NCBI RefSeq assembly: GCF_026240635.1
Contig: NZ_CP110848.1
Location: 3,491,741-3,555,740, forward strand
From: Trichothermofontia sichuanensis B231
GTDB taxonomy: Bacteria; Cyanobacteriota; Cyanobacteriia; B231
Reading direction: 5' to 3'
DNA length: 64,000 nt
Shown: positions 17,150-26,542 of the stretch, piece by piece
How the letters are laid out: each line of letters begins with the position of its first letter
How positions within the stretch are numbered: position 1 is the stretch's first letter
Made by a program: the position numbers and the translations under genes
Notes under the pieces: model-generated
Told to the model about the DNA's origin: nothing
The model's input: the letters and a program-made list of their open reading frames with translations, nothing else
Database searches by the model: none

Positions 17150-18034
17150 ATGACCTCCCCAACCTTGCCCGAAAATGGTGCTAATAATGGTACGAATCCC
17201 ACCCGTGCAGCCCATGCGGTCGGGATGTCGTCACCTGCGAGAAGAACGTTGAACCCCTCCGATCTACAAGAGCCGTTGGCCCAATTCCGTCACCGTTACC
17301 CGTCCGGCTGCCTGATGAGTGAACTTATGCTAGTGCAGGATGGCCAGTGGGTTGTCCGGGCGATCGTGAAATTGGGGGATCAGGTCCTAGCCAGTGGGCT
17401 AGCCTCGGACTCGACGCTTGAAATGGCGGAAGATAAGGCTCGCCTGCGGGCACTCCAGGTTTTGGCGATTCCGGCGGCAGCTAATTTGGCCCCTGTGTTG
17501 CAAGCTTCGGCCTATGAATTGCAGGTGCGCCTGACTGCCAACCGCACCCATCCTGGGGATTTGCCGGCTGCGCCCGCATTTCCCTCCCTCCTGGAGGCCC
17601 AGTCCTATGATGCTCAACCCTATCCGGAGGCTCAACCCTATCCAGATCCCTATCCCGATGCCTATTTAGAACCCGCCGTCGACGCGGAACTCCCGCCCCC
17701 GCGCCGCCAAACGCGCCGCTTGCCGGAACGGATGGAACCTGCCGAACCTACCCCCCGCCCCCGTAGCACCTCTATGGGTGAATCGCGCTCTCGCCGTCAA
17801 TCCCCAACGGTCGATCCCCCGCCCCCACCCCCGCCCGCTCCGATTGACCTATCCGATGTCATTGCCCAGACGACGGTGGAATTGCGCCGGTTGGGTTGGA
17901 CCGAGGCGCAAGGGCGTCGGTATCTGCAACAGACCTACGGCAAGCGATCGCGTCAACAATTGGATGATGACGAACTTTTAGAATTTTTGCACTATCTGCA
18001 ATCGCTGGATGCGGCGGATGAGTCGCCCTTTTAG
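17150..18034 (+). CDS. Conserved-looking unknown with Pro-rich linker
   Basis: A 294-residue protein of unknown function in three parts. Residues about 38-110 form a compact alpha/beta-looking unit (QFRHRYPSGCLMSELMLVQD, then VVRAIVKLGDQVLASGLA and a helix). Residues about 145-225 are low complexity, with repeated Gln-Pro-Tyr-Pro-type units and poly-Pro (PPPPPPPAP). Residues about 228-290 hold a helical unit with LGWTEAQGRRYL and TYGKRSRQQLDDDELLEFL. From memory, this last motif recurs at the end of several unrelated cyanobacterial proteins, which suggests a protein- or nucleic-acid-binding tail. No catalytic motif is visible. The start is the ATG at 17150. Confidence 0.65.
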   Translation: MTSPTLPENGANNGTNPTRAAHAVGMSSPARRTLNPSDLQEPLAQFRHRYPSGCLMSELMLVQDGQWVVRAIVKLGDQVLASGLASDSTLEMAEDKARLRALQVLAIPAAANLAPVLQASAYELQVRLTANRTHPGDLPAAPAFPSLLEAQSYDAQPYPEAQPYPDPYPDAYLEPAVDAELPPPRRQTRRLPERMEPAEPTPRPRSTSMGESRSRRQSPTVDPPPPPPPAPIDLSDVIAQTTVELRRLGWTEAQGRRYLQQTYGKRSRQQLDDDELLEFLHYLQSLDAADESPF

Positions 18035-18143
18035 GAATAGTCATGATCTTAATTAACCGTTGCCCTGAATCATCGTGGCTTAACGCGTTCGTTTCCCCTT
18101 TCCCCCGGCGTACCGAGGGTCGTCGCTTGCCCCAGGAATGACG

Positions 18144-18288
18144 ATACAGCCTTTACCTCATTGACTCAGTACACAGTTAAGGCTTGGATCTCGATCCAAC
18201 CGACAGCCCTCATCCCCCAACCCCTTTGCCCAAGTGGGGTGAGGGCCGCACCAGCGGGCTGCCTCCAGCCTACCCCTGTAAAACTGAG
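18144..18288. repeat. Family C element, copy 2 (right end missing)
   Basis: Starts TACAGCCTTTACCTCATTGA and runs through CAGTACACAGTTAAGG, the CATCCCCCAACCCC block, GGGGTGAGGGCCGCACC and CTGTAAAACTGAG, but lacks the CTCTCCC core and the terminal GGCTGTACC. It fills the 310-bp spacer before the glycosyltransferase gene. Confidence 0.6.
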
Positions 18289-18344
18289 TCAACCCGATCG
18301 ACGGATTGAACGTACCTACTCCTGGATTGCCGGAATCACCGCCT

Positions 18345-19538
18345 ATGTCTCTAAGTTTGTGCATGATTGTTAAGAATGAAGCTGCGAACCTGCCCCGGTG
18401 TTTGGACAGTGTGCGAGGGTTGGTTGATGAGATGGTGATCCTGGATACGGGGTCTAGCGATGAGACGATCGCGATCGCGACCCAGTACGGAGCAAGGGTC
18501 GATCGCGGCGCGTGGCACCATGACTTTGCGGCAGCACGCAACCAAACCCTGGAGCGGGCAACGGGGGACTGGATTCTTGTGTTAGATGCGGATGAAAGTC
18601 TGGTACCGGAAGCAATCCCTGCAATTCAGGCGGCGATGAGGCATGAGAACCATCTACTGGTAAATTTGGTGCGACAGGAGGTGGGCGCCGCGCAGTCGCC
18701 GTATTCGTTAGTGTCGCGGTTGTTTCGGCGGCGATCGGATCTGCGGTTTCAGCGGGCCTACCATGAACTGATCGATGACAGTGTAGCGGCCTTGCTGCAA
18801 CGGGAGCCGCATTGGCAGGTGATCACCCTCTCACCCGTGGCGATTCGGCATTGGGGCTATCAACCGGGGACGATCGCCGAACGCCAGAAGCGCGAGCGGG
18901 CGAAAACGATGCTGGAACAAGCATTAGCCCAACAACCGGACGACGCCTATCTGTGTAGCAAGTTGGGGGCGCTGTACCTTGATAGTGGCCAAGTGGAGAA
19001 GGGGCTAGTGTTGCTCCATCGCGGGCTGCGGGCAAAACCCAAGGAAGCAGGCGTGTTGTACGACCTGCACTACCATTTGGGCATCGCCTACAGCCAGATT
19101 AACCAACCCCAGGCAGCAATCGCGCACTATCAACAGGCAACGCAACAGCCCATCCTGGCGCTTCTGAAGCTCGCGGCCTATAACAATTGGGGCAGTGTTC
19201 TGAAGGAGCAAGGGGACCTGGTAGGGGCGGAGGCAGCCTACCAGACAGTGTTGCAGTTGGACCCGAATTTTGCCCTAGGGTATTACAACTTGGGGTTGAC
19301 ACTCCGGGCACAGGGGCGGCTCCAGGGGGCGGTGGCGGCCTATCAGCAGGCGTTGCGTCTGAATCCCCACCATGCGGAAGCTTACCAAAATATGGGGGTG
19401 GTATTGCTCAAGTTAGGCAGTATCCCGGCCAGTCTGAATGCCTTCCGGCGGGCGATCGCGCTGCACCAGCAACAGGGCAATGCCGCAGAGGCCGATCGGT
19501 TGCGCCAGGGGTTGGCGGAGATGGGGTGGGAACTCTGA
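18345..19538 (+). CDS. Family 2 glycosyltransferase with C-terminal TPR repeats
   Basis: A 397-residue cytoplasmic protein from the ATG at 18345 (MSLSLCMIVKNEAANL is the usual start of this family; the frame extends 13 codons further up). The N-terminal 220 residues are a GT-A domain with MIVKNE, the DTGSSDET nucleotide loop and VLDADE, the DxD-type metal site. The C-terminal half has at least four tetratricopeptide repeats (for example YLCSKLGALYLDSGQ, ALGYYNLGLTLRAQG, AEAYQNMGVVLLKLG). Such proteins glycosylate proteins or cell-surface polymers; the acceptor is unknown. No sugar cluster surrounds it. Confidence 0.88.
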   Translation: MSLSLCMIVKNEAANLPRCLDSVRGLVDEMVILDTGSSDETIAIATQYGARVDRGAWHHDFAAARNQTLERATGDWILVLDADESLVPEAIPAIQAAMRHENHLLVNLVRQEVGAAQSPYSLVSRLFRRRSDLRFQRAYHELIDDSVAALLQREPHWQVITLSPVAIRHWGYQPGTIAERQKRERAKTMLEQALAQQPDDAYLCSKLGALYLDSGQVEKGLVLLHRGLRAKPKEAGVLYDLHYHLGIAYSQINQPQAAIAHYQQATQQPILALLKLAAYNNWGSVLKEQGDLVGAEAAYQTVLQLDPNFALGYYNLGLTLRAQGRLQGAVAAYQQALRLNPHHAEAYQNMGVVLLKLGSIPASLNAFRRAIALHQQQGNAAEADRLRQGLAEMGWEL

Positions 19539-19589
19539 TTAACCGACAAAACGCGAACGGCCCTCCCCCCCAGGGTTTGGGGTTAAATA

Positions 19590-19632
19590 GGAGTGAGGAT
19601 AGAGGCGTGAGAAGTGAGGGAAACTGACCGAC
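19590..19632 (-). repeat. Short dispersed repeat, inverted diverged copy
   Basis: On the minus strand this reads like the units at 8757-8800 and 61218-61261 (GTCAGTTTCCCTCACTTCTC...TATCCTCAC). TC-rich sequence follows at 19640-19705 with several CTCACTCCT runs. It sits between the glycosyltransferase and clpP. Confidence 0.4.
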
Positions 19633-19790
19633 GATCGCCGTCCTCTTTCCTCGCTTCTCTCTCCTCACTCCTTATTTCTCACTCCTCGCTTCTCACGCCT
19701 CACGTAAGGCGAAAAGATGGGTCAGTCAACGTCCGTTTGCGGAACGACCCCACTAAAATAGGGAAAGTTGTCTTCTTCTGAGTAGGCCCC

Positions 19791-20396
19791 ATGATTCCCA
19801 TTGTGATTGAACAGTCTGGTCGCGGTGAGCGTGCCTTTGATATTTATTCGCGTCTACTGCGGGAACGGATTATTTTCCTGGGCCAACAGGTGGACTCGGA
19901 TTTAGCGAACCTGATCGTGGCGCAAATGTTATTTCTAGAAGCAGAAGATCCAGAGAAAGATATCTACCTCTACATCAATTCGCCCGGTGGTTCGGTGACG
20001 GCGGGGATGGGGATCTATGACACCATGCAACACGTCCAACCAGATGTCTCGACCATTTGTTTAGGGTTGGCAGCCAGTATGGGGGCATTTCTGCTGGCAG
20101 CGGGTGCCAAAGGGAAACGCATGAGTCTGCCCCACTCGCGGATTATGATTCACCAACCCCTAGGGGGCGCCCAGGGGCAGGCGACGGATATTGAAATCCA
20201 GGCCCGCGAGATTCTTTACCACAAGCGCCGTCTCAATGAAATCCTGGCAGAGCGCACGGGACAACCCCTCGAGCGCATTGAAGAAGATACCGATCGCGAC
20301 TTTTTCATGTCGGCTGAAGAGTCAGTGCGCTATGGCCTGATTGACCAAGTGATCGATCGGCGTCCTTCGGCAAGTCGTCCCGTCGTCGTGAGTTAG
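19791..20396 (+). CDS. clpP: ATP-dependent Clp protease proteolytic subunit
   Basis: A 201-residue serine protease subunit that assembles into heptameric rings and degrades proteins delivered by ClpC/ClpX ATPases. The catalytic triad is in place: Ser 96 in GLAASMGAF, His 121 in MIHQPLGG and Asp 170 in [12 protein letters not shown]. It also has YINSPGGSV, which forms the oxyanion region. Cyanobacteria carry several clpP genes plus clpR; this one has all catalytic residues and so is a true ClpP, but which paralogue it is cannot be told. It is monocistronic, with no adjacent clpX. Confidence 0.93.
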   Translation: MIPIVIEQSGRGERAFDIYSRLLRERIIFLGQQVDSDLANLIVAQMLFLEAEDPEKDIYLYINSPGGSVTAGMGIYDTMQHVQPDVSTICLGLAASMGAFLLAAGAKGKRMSLPHSRIMIHQPLGGAQGQATDIEIQAREILYHKRRLNEILAERTGQPLERIEEDTDRDFFMSAEESVRYGLIDQVIDRRPSASRPVVVS

Positions 20397-20498
20397 GCTG
20401 TCGTCGTGAGTTGGGCGCGATCGCTGAACTACCTGCTAGGTCACCAGTGCCCTCCCATTGACAGACAGCTTAGCTGATCCGGGGGGCCTGTACCCGGC

Positions 20499-21536
20499 CT
20501 AGCGGATAGGACCGTTATACAACACTTCGATCGTCCAATTGGTCGGATTCACCTTGATTTCGCTTTCCACCGTCGGTGTTACAAACCCCGGTGGCCCACC
20601 CTTAAAGGTAAAGGTGACCGTGCCGTCATTGTTTACCCGAAAGGGGGATTCGGCAGCGGGTCCGTGCATGGCTGCTTCCGCCTGGTAGCGCCCCAACCCT
20701 CCATTGATGCGCTCACCCGTTTGCCGTGCCAGGTTTTTCGCCCGTTGCAGATCAATCGGGTGGATCGACTGCTCACTGCCTGGGGTCGTCACCTGCACCG
20801 TCGCCACCCCCAGGGGAAAGGGTGTACCGGGATACAACACAACGTAGCGATCGCGAACTACCACAAGGCGGGGGAGCGCCCGATCGAACTTACTCAGCAA
20901 ATCATCCCGCAGGAGACGATCATAGTCCGATCGCGGCAGCCGATTCACCGTCACCACCTCGCCCTGGGGACTGAGGCGCAAATCCTGTCCCTCCTGTAAA
21001 TTAATCAACACCACTCCCGGACGGCGGCGCGAAGTGACGCTGACTTCGCCTTCCAAGACCTGAAGCTCTTCCCGACCATCCGCCCCCACACTCAAGAAGT
21101 AGGTCGCATTGCGCGTACTAATCTGAGCCGTCGGCGTACAACCAACCACCGGCCCACTGACGAGCATCCGCCCCCGCTTGAGTTGGAAACAGGTGCGATC
21201 GAAGCCCATTTCGGCATTGCGCCCCAAACGGCCCACAGCCCCCGTATTAAACTCAAAGCCCATCAGGGCATTCTCAGTGCGGAGGGTTTGCCCTGGACGC
21301 ACTTGGCTGCCGACTCTGGCCCGTTGATTGTTGACATAGACCTGATCGCCCACCGCGTCCTGCACCGTTAGGGTAGACAAGGAGGTCGTCTGGGCTTGGG
21401 TGGGTAGCGTATATCCCCCGATCAAACTGACACTGCCCATCCCCATCACCAAGGCTAGGGCGATCGCCCGCCATCTTGGGTTAATCTGATACAGACAAAG
21501 ACGGGATTGACGCGTTGGAGGAGTATTGCGCAACAT
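20499..21536 (-). CDS. Secreted FecR-like domain protein
   Basis: A 345-residue exported protein. A long N-terminal signal region (Arg-rich start, hydrophobic core about 27-45, likely cleaved after TQAQ) leads to a beta-rich FecR-type domain (about 55-210) with GDQVYVNNQRARVGSQVRPGQTLRT and LEGEVSVTSRRRPG...LQEGQDLRL. The C-terminal part is unfamiliar. FecR-like domains in cyanobacteria are often periplasmic or surface ligand-binding modules without an iron-dicitrate sigma system, and no fecI is near. A Cys pair (FDRTCFQ and VVGCTPT) could form a disulfide. Confidence 0.7.
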   Translation of the reverse strand: MLRNTPPTRQSRLCLYQINPRWRAIALALVMGMGSVSLIGGYTLPTQAQTTSLSTLTVQDAVGDQVYVNNQRARVGSQVRPGQTLRTENALMGFEFNTGAVGRLGRNAEMGFDRTCFQLKRGRMLVSGPVVGCTPTAQISTRNATYFLSVGADGREELQVLEGEVSVTSRRRPGVVLINLQEGQDLRLSPQGEVVTVNRLPRSDYDRLLRDDLLSKFDRALPRLVVVRDRYVVLYPGTPFPLGVATVQVTTPGSEQSIHPIDLQRAKNLARQTGERINGGLGRYQAEAAMHGPAAESPFRVNNDGTVTFTFKGGPPGFVTPTVESEIKVNPTNWTIEVLYNGPIR

Positions 21537-21813
21537 GAACCATGCTCCTTAACTGTGGTTAATTTTGGCTTAATTTGGGATAGCGTCGTGAAAACCGTGT
21601 TATTGAAAACAGTGTTCTCAAGAGACTCCGTCATCAGGATATCCAGGATAGCGATGATGATAGCGATGATCGAGACACCCTCGATGCGCGATTGCTCAAC
21701 GATCCCCTGGCCTTAACCCATCATGGGCATCGCCTTTTACTGACGGAACTTGAGCACGCAACGTTCCCGCTTTGTGGCAATCTGGTAAGCAGGATCGTTC
21801 TCGCTTCGACCTT

Positions 21814-23046
21814 ATGCAAACTCTGTCTCCCCCCGCCAATCTACCGACTTCGGTCCCCAACCCTGCCCTATCCACGGATACTGCCATTCGCCGCCGCCCC
21901 ACCCGATCAGTGCCGATCGGGGATGTGTGGGTGGGTAGCCAGCATCCTGTGGTTGTCCAGTCTATGATCAATGAAGATACCCTCGACATTGACGGGTCTG
22001 TAGCCGCCATCCGCCGCCTCCACGAAATCGGGTGTGAAGTGGTACGGGTAACGGTGCCCAGCCTCGCCCATGCCAAGGCAATGGAAGCCATCAAGGCCAA
22101 GTTAATTCGCACCTACCAGAATGTTCCCCTCGTGGCCGATGTCCACCACAATGGCATGAAGATTGCCTTAGAAGTGGCCAAATATGTCGATAATGTGCGG
22201 ATCAATCCTGGCCTCTACGTGTTTGAAAAGCCCAAACCCGATCGCACCGAATTTACCCAAGCCGAGTTTGACGAAATTGGCGAGAAAATCCGGGAAACCC
22301 TAGCCCCCCTGGTGATCTCCCTGCGGGATCAGGGTAAATCCATGCGCATTGGCGTGAACCACGGCTCCCTCGCCGAACGGATGCTCTTCACCTACGGCGA
22401 CACCCCCGAAGGCATGGTCGAGTCTGCCCTCGAATTTATCCGGATCTGTGAATCCCTGGATTTTCGTAACCTGACCATTTCCCTAAAAGCCTCCCGTGTG
22501 CCCGTGATGATTGCCGCCAACCGGCTGATGGTCCAACGGATGGATGCGCTGGGCATGGATTATCCCCTCCATCTAGGCGTCACCGAAGCAGGCGATGGGG
22601 AATACGGGCGCATCAAGTCCACTGCCGGCATTGCCACCCTCCTAGCCGAGGGCATCGGCGATACCATTCGGGTGTCCCTCACAGAAGCACCCGAAAAGGA
22701 AATCCCTGTCTGTTATGGCATTCTCCAGGCCCTGGGCCTGCGGCGGACAATGGTCGAATACGTCGCCTGTCCCTCCTGTGGCCGTACCCTGTTTAACCTT
22801 GAAGAAGTCCTCCATAAAGTCCGCAACGCCACCCAACACCTAACCGGGTTGAACATCGCCGTCATGGGCTGTATCGTCAACGGCCCAGGGGAAATGGCCG
22901 ATGCCGACTATGGATACGTGGGCAAGCAGCCCGGTTATATTTCTCTCTATCGAGGCCGTGAGGAAATCCGTAAAGTTCCGGAGGATCAAGGCGTTGCCGC
23001 GTTAATTGAATTGATTAAGGCGGATGGTCGCTGGGTTGACCCTTAA
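21814..23046 (+). CDS. ispG: 4-hydroxy-3-methylbut-2-enyl diphosphate synthase
   Basis: The iron-sulfur enzyme of the MEP isoprenoid pathway (GcpE), converting MEcPP to HMBPP with reductant from ferredoxin in cyanobacteria. It has a TIM barrel beginning with [17 protein letters not shown], the NPG substrate loop, and a C-terminal cluster domain with CPSCGR and GCIVNGPGE, the ligands of the 4Fe-4S cluster. The ATG at 21814 (410 residues) is chosen, as family members start near here; 14 more codons are open upstream. The gene is intact. A C-terminal protease gene follows on the same strand after 150 bp. Confidence 0.95.
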   Translation: MQTLSPPANLPTSVPNPALSTDTAIRRRPTRSVPIGDVWVGSQHPVVVQSMINEDTLDIDGSVAAIRRLHEIGCEVVRVTVPSLAHAKAMEAIKAKLIRTYQNVPLVADVHHNGMKIALEVAKYVDNVRINPGLYVFEKPKPDRTEFTQAEFDEIGEKIRETLAPLVISLRDQGKSMRIGVNHGSLAERMLFTYGDTPEGMVESALEFIRICESLDFRNLTISLKASRVPVMIAANRLMVQRMDALGMDYPLHLGVTEAGDGEYGRIKSTAGIATLLAEGIGDTIRVSLTEAPEKEIPVCYGILQALGLRRTMVEYVACPSCGRTLFNLEEVLHKVRNATQHLTGLNIAVMGCIVNGPGEMADADYGYVGKQPGYISLYRGREEIRKVPEDQGVAALIELIKADGRWVDP

Positions 23047-23196
23047 ACCCCATAAAACCTACTCACACCCTCTCAATGGCGTGGGATAGGGGGGAAGAGG
23101 ACACCTGAGAAACTGGACGCATCCCGCAGCCAGCGGAAATAGCTGTGCTAAATTGGGCGTAATATCCCCTCGCCGCTGTTCATTTGGGAAAGTGCC

Positions 23197-24492
23197 ATGA
23201 CAGTTACAACAAATCGACTGGTGATCGGTGCGACTGCACTCATGGTAACCGCTGTGACTGTCACAGGGGCGGGGATGCACTTATCCAAAAGTCAGGCTTT
23301 TTTCCGCGAAAGTCCGAAGGAACTCATTGATGAAGTGTGGCAAATTATCGATCGCACCTACGTCGATGCAACCTTCAACCAGGTGGATTGGCGGGCTGTC
23401 CGTACCGAATACCTGAACCGCACCTACGCTAACCAGAAAGCTGCCTACGATGCGATTCGGGAAATGTTGGGGAAGCTCGACGACCCCTACACCCGCTTTA
23501 TGGACCCAGACGAGTTCCGTAATATGCAGGTGGATACCTCCGGTGAACTGACGGGGGTGGGCATTCAACTGGCCCAGGATGAGAAGACAAAGAAGTTGGT
23601 GGTGGTGTCTCCGATCGAAGACACCCCGGCAGCCCAAGCGGGCCTTCTGCCCAAGGACATTATTATCAAAATTGATGATAAGAGCACTGAGGGGATGGAT
23701 GTGAATCAGGCCGTTAACCTGATTCGGGGGCGTGTGGGCACGGAAGTGGTCCTCACCGTTCAGCGGGGCGACCAACAACTCGTCTTCCCCCTCAAGCGCG
23801 CACGGATTGAAATTCATCCCGTGCGCTACAGCCTGCGCCAAGGTCCAGAGGGTAAGATTGGCTACATTCGGCTGGTGCAATTTAGCTCCCTGGCCCCCAA
23901 GGAAATGCGGGAAGCCATCGAGGAGCTGGAGCGGCAACAGGTGGATGGTTACATTCTGGATTTGCGATCGAATCCGGGGGGGTTACTCCAGGCGAGTGTC
24001 AGTATTGCCCGTCTCTGGCTTAAGGAGGGTGAGATTGTCTCTACGGTGAGCCGGGTGGGCAGTACCGATCATCAGCGGGCGAACAATTCGCAACTCACGA
24101 ATAAACCCTTGGTGGTGCTGGTCAATGGCGGTTCCGCCAGTGCCAGTGAAATTCTGTCGGGTGCCCTGCAGGACAACGATCGGGCTGTGCTGGTGGGAAC
24201 CAAGACCTTTGGGAAAGGGTTAGTGCAGTCCGTGCGACCCCTGGGGGATGGGTCGGGGCTAGCAGTAACCATTGCCAAGTACTTTACTCCTGATGGCAAT
24301 GACATCAATAAGGCGGGCATTAAACCAGATATTGAAGTCGAGTTGACGGAAGCCCAAATCGAAGCCCTTTCCCGTGACGGGGGAGCCAAGATCGGTACCC
24401 TGGATGATCCCCAGTTTGTCCGGGCACTGGAAGTCCTCAATCAAAAAATTGCGGCCACACGGGGCAACCGAGTGGAATCCCGCTTGCCTTGA
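23197..24492 (+). CDS. ctp: S41-family C-terminal processing protease
   Basis: A 431-residue tail-specific protease. It has an N-terminal hydrophobic export segment (about 8-28), a PDZ domain (about 112-195, GVGIQLAQ...GLLPKDIIIKIDD) and an S41 domain with the Ser-Lys dyad (nucleophile in GSASASEI, about S315; base K340 in GTKTFGKG). Cyanobacterial CtpA trims the D1 precursor of photosystem II in the thylakoid lumen, while CtpB and CtpC act elsewhere; sequence alone does not let me choose among them. It lies in a same-strand series with ispG and the STAS/HATPase genes, but with sizeable gaps. Confidence 0.92.
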   Translation: MTVTTNRLVIGATALMVTAVTVTGAGMHLSKSQAFFRESPKELIDEVWQIIDRTYVDATFNQVDWRAVRTEYLNRTYANQKAAYDAIREMLGKLDDPYTRFMDPDEFRNMQVDTSGELTGVGIQLAQDEKTKKLVVVSPIEDTPAAQAGLLPKDIIIKIDDKSTEGMDVNQAVNLIRGRVGTEVVLTVQRGDQQLVFPLKRARIEIHPVRYSLRQGPEGKIGYIRLVQFSSLAPKEMREAIEELERQQVDGYILDLRSNPGGLLQASVSIARLWLKEGEIVSTVSRVGSTDHQRANNSQLTNKPLVVLVNGGSASASEILSGALQDNDRAVLVGTKTFGKGLVQSVRPLGDGSGLAVTIAKYFTPDGNDINKAGIKPDIEVELTEAQIEALSRDGGAKIGTLDDPQFVRALEVLNQKIAATRGNRVESRLP

Positions 24493-24634
24493 GCCTGCCT
24501 GAGGGGGTCACTTGATCGGTCCCTGGCACTTACCCCTTGACACATTTATCAGGAAAGCGTTTACTGAAGTCAATCAGTGGTCAGTCTGCTTAGCTTTCCG
24601 TCGCGTTCTCTCGGCAGGTAAAGTCGAAAATTAT

Positions 24635-24970
24635 ATGACCTCCGTTGCCCAGATTATTCAACCTGCTGGCGTCCTGGATAGGAATATGGGCCGCGAGCTG
24701 CGAGATGAGGTCACGGTCCTGGTCAATCAGGATGTTCCTGCAATTCTTGTGGATTTGAGTCAGGTTGTTTTTGTCGATAGTTCAGGTCTGGGGGCATTGG
24801 TTTCCTGTCTTAAGCTAGCGCGAGCGGCCCAGTGCCAACTGGCTATTTGCGGCCTGAATGATCAGGTTAAAATGTTGCTGGAATTGACCAGTATGGATCG
24901 TGTCTTCAAAATTTTTACTGATCGGGCTGCGTTTGAACGTTCGATCACCCAAGAGTTGCCCGCCAGTTGA
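24635..24970 (+). CDS. STAS-domain anti-sigma factor antagonist
   Basis: A 111-residue single-domain STAS protein of the SpoIIAA/RsbV type. The motif VFVDSSGLGALVSC carries the Ser that a cognate kinase phosphorylates to switch binding off. The ATG at 24635 gives the normal length of this family; an open frame upstream to 24512 is not homologous. The next gene, 82 bp downstream, is the expected partner, an HATPase anti-sigma kinase. A phosphatase (PP2C/RsbU type) that would complete the cycle is not in the window. Confidence 0.85.
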   Translation: MTSVAQIIQPAGVLDRNMGRELRDEVTVLVNQDVPAILVDLSQVVFVDSSGLGALVSCLKLARAAQCQLAICGLNDQVKMLLELTSMDRVFKIFTDRAAFERSITQELPAS

Positions 24971-25052
24971 GGCACAAGCAATGGGCACACTGGTACATGG
25001 GCGCTCCGTGTTCAAGCTGAAATCTTCTCTGATGCCATTCTGGTAGGCGAAT

Positions 25053-25538
25053 TTGATCGAAGACAGCAGACCTCCTTCCGTGAGTAGCCCCGCTATTGAG
25101 CAGTCCAATCAACTCCAGGTTGTGAGTGATCTGGGGGTGCTAGATCGTATTTTAGTTTGGTTCGATCACCTGTGCTTGCCGACGATGCAGGGGCCTGTGT
25201 GGTCCCATTTTTGGGTGCAGTGTAAAACGGTGCTGGCTGAGGGGTTTACCAATGCGGTTCGCCATGCCCATCGCGGTTATCCGCGGGAAACGCCAGTCAT
25301 GATTGTGGTCATTCTCCACGCCCAGAGTCTGGAAATGTGTATTTGGGACAGTGGACCGCCGTTTGATCTACAGCAAAAACTGGCGGATCTCCAGGCGCGT
25401 CATGACCTGTATGCCGACAGTGGCCGGGGCTTAATGATTATGGAGTCCTTGACGGATCAGATGGAGTATTGCCGCTATCCTGATCGGCGCAATTGCCTAC
25501 GGGTGATCAAGGCCTATCCCAAGGGGGCTGTCTACTGA
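25053..25538 (+). CDS. Anti-sigma regulatory factor, HATPase (RsbW/SpoIIAB-like)
   Basis: A 161-residue GHKL-type serine kinase. The N box (AEGFTNAVRHAH), G1 box (WDSGPPFD) and G2 box (SGRGLMIM) are all present, as in RsbW. It would phosphorylate the preceding STAS protein and sequester a target. The start appears to be TTG at 25053, preceded by TAGG at a fitting distance; a GTG at 25080 is the alternative. Cyanobacterial SigF/SigB relatives and non-sigma targets are both known for such pairs, so its client is open. Confidence 0.82.
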   Translation: MIEDSRPPSVSSPAIEQSNQLQVVSDLGVLDRILVWFDHLCLPTMQGPVWSHFWVQCKTVLAEGFTNAVRHAHRGYPRETPVMIVVILHAQSLEMCIWDSGPPFDLQQKLADLQARHDLYADSGRGLMIMESLTDQMEYCRYPDRRNCLRVIKAYPKGAVY

Positions 25539-25608
25539 AGCTGACTCCCGATGAATCCGGTTGGGGTGATTGGGGTTGGCTGCGGCCCCCTGCGATCGCC
25601 CTGAATCA

Positions 25609-26478
25609 TTAGGCGGTGGCGTGATCGATGTGGGCGATTTCCGCAGGCGTGAGGGTGAGATCAACGGCTCGCACGGAGTCCTCAATACTGCTGGGTTTGC
25701 TGGCCCCAGGAATCGGCACAATACAGGGAGACTTAGCCCGCAACCAGGCAAGGATGAGGCAGTAGACCGAAACGCCTTTGGTCGCTGCTAGGTCCACGAT
25801 CGCCGGGAAGGTGGCCAATTCTTGCACCCGACGGCTACCTCCCAACGGACTCCAGGGAAAAAAGGTTAAACCAGCCTGCTCGCAGTAGGCTAAAACGCCG
25901 TCGGTTTCGGGTTTCCGGTGCCACGGGTTGTATTGATTTTGCACCGAGACCAGGTTAACGATCGTTTGGGCTTCCTGAATTTGGGCGAGCGAGACATTAG
26001 AAATCCCCACCGTCTGAATTTCGCCGGCGGCCACGGCGGCTTGGACGGCCCCAAGGGATACTGCCAACGGATAGGCGGGATCGGGGGCATGGTATTGCCA
26101 CAGGGGAATGGGCCGATCGCCCCCCAGCGCCAGAAAGCTCTCGTGAATTGTTTGGCGCAAATAGTCCGGGTTGCCATTGCGGGTCCAGGCCCCCATCGGT
26201 CGCATTAACCCACCTTTGGTTGCCACGACGACGTGATCGGTATCGGCGGGATAGGTGCGCAATGCGTGGGCAATCAGCCGTTCGTTATGATGTTTGTCCG
26301 TTTCATCGCGGCAGTAGGCATCTGCCGTATCGATGAGGGTGACCCCCAGGTCAAGTGCCCGATGGATCACTGCGATCGCCTGATCAGTCGGTGGACGCTG
26401 GTTGAGCGAGAGGGGCATGGCACCGAGGCCGATCGCGCTCACGGTGAGGGGACTGTGCCCCAAGGGGACTTGCTGCAT
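25609..26478 (-). CDS. Aldo/keto reductase
   Basis: A 289-residue NADPH-dependent TIM-barrel oxidoreductase. The catalytic tetrad is visible: D50 and Y55 in LIDTADAYC, K88 in VVVATKGG and H130 in WQYHAPDP. The C-terminal block VPIPGASKPSSIEDSV binds the cofactor phosphate. The family reduces aldehydes and ketones; the closest groups are the general AKR enzymes of bacteria with no assigned substrate. It converges with the HATPase gene and is followed upstream, after 64 bp, by a membrane-anchored unknown on the same strand. Confidence 0.9.
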   Translation of the reverse strand: MQQVPLGHSPLTVSAIGLGAMPLSLNQRPPTDQAIAVIHRALDLGVTLIDTADAYCRDETDKHHNERLIAHALRTYPADTDHVVVATKGGLMRPMGAWTRNGNPDYLRQTIHESFLALGGDRPIPLWQYHAPDPAYPLAVSLGAVQAAVAAGEIQTVGISNVSLAQIQEAQTIVNLVSVQNQYNPWHRKPETDGVLAYCEQAGLTFFPWSPLGGSRRVQELATFPAIVDLAATKGVSVYCLILAWLRAKSPCIVPIPGASKPSSIEDSVRAVDLTLTPAEIAHIDHATA

Positions 26479-26542
26479 GGGCAGACACCTCAGAAATGCC
26501 AGGGGAGACCTATCCCCCAGCGTAGCGCAAGGTTAGGGCGGA

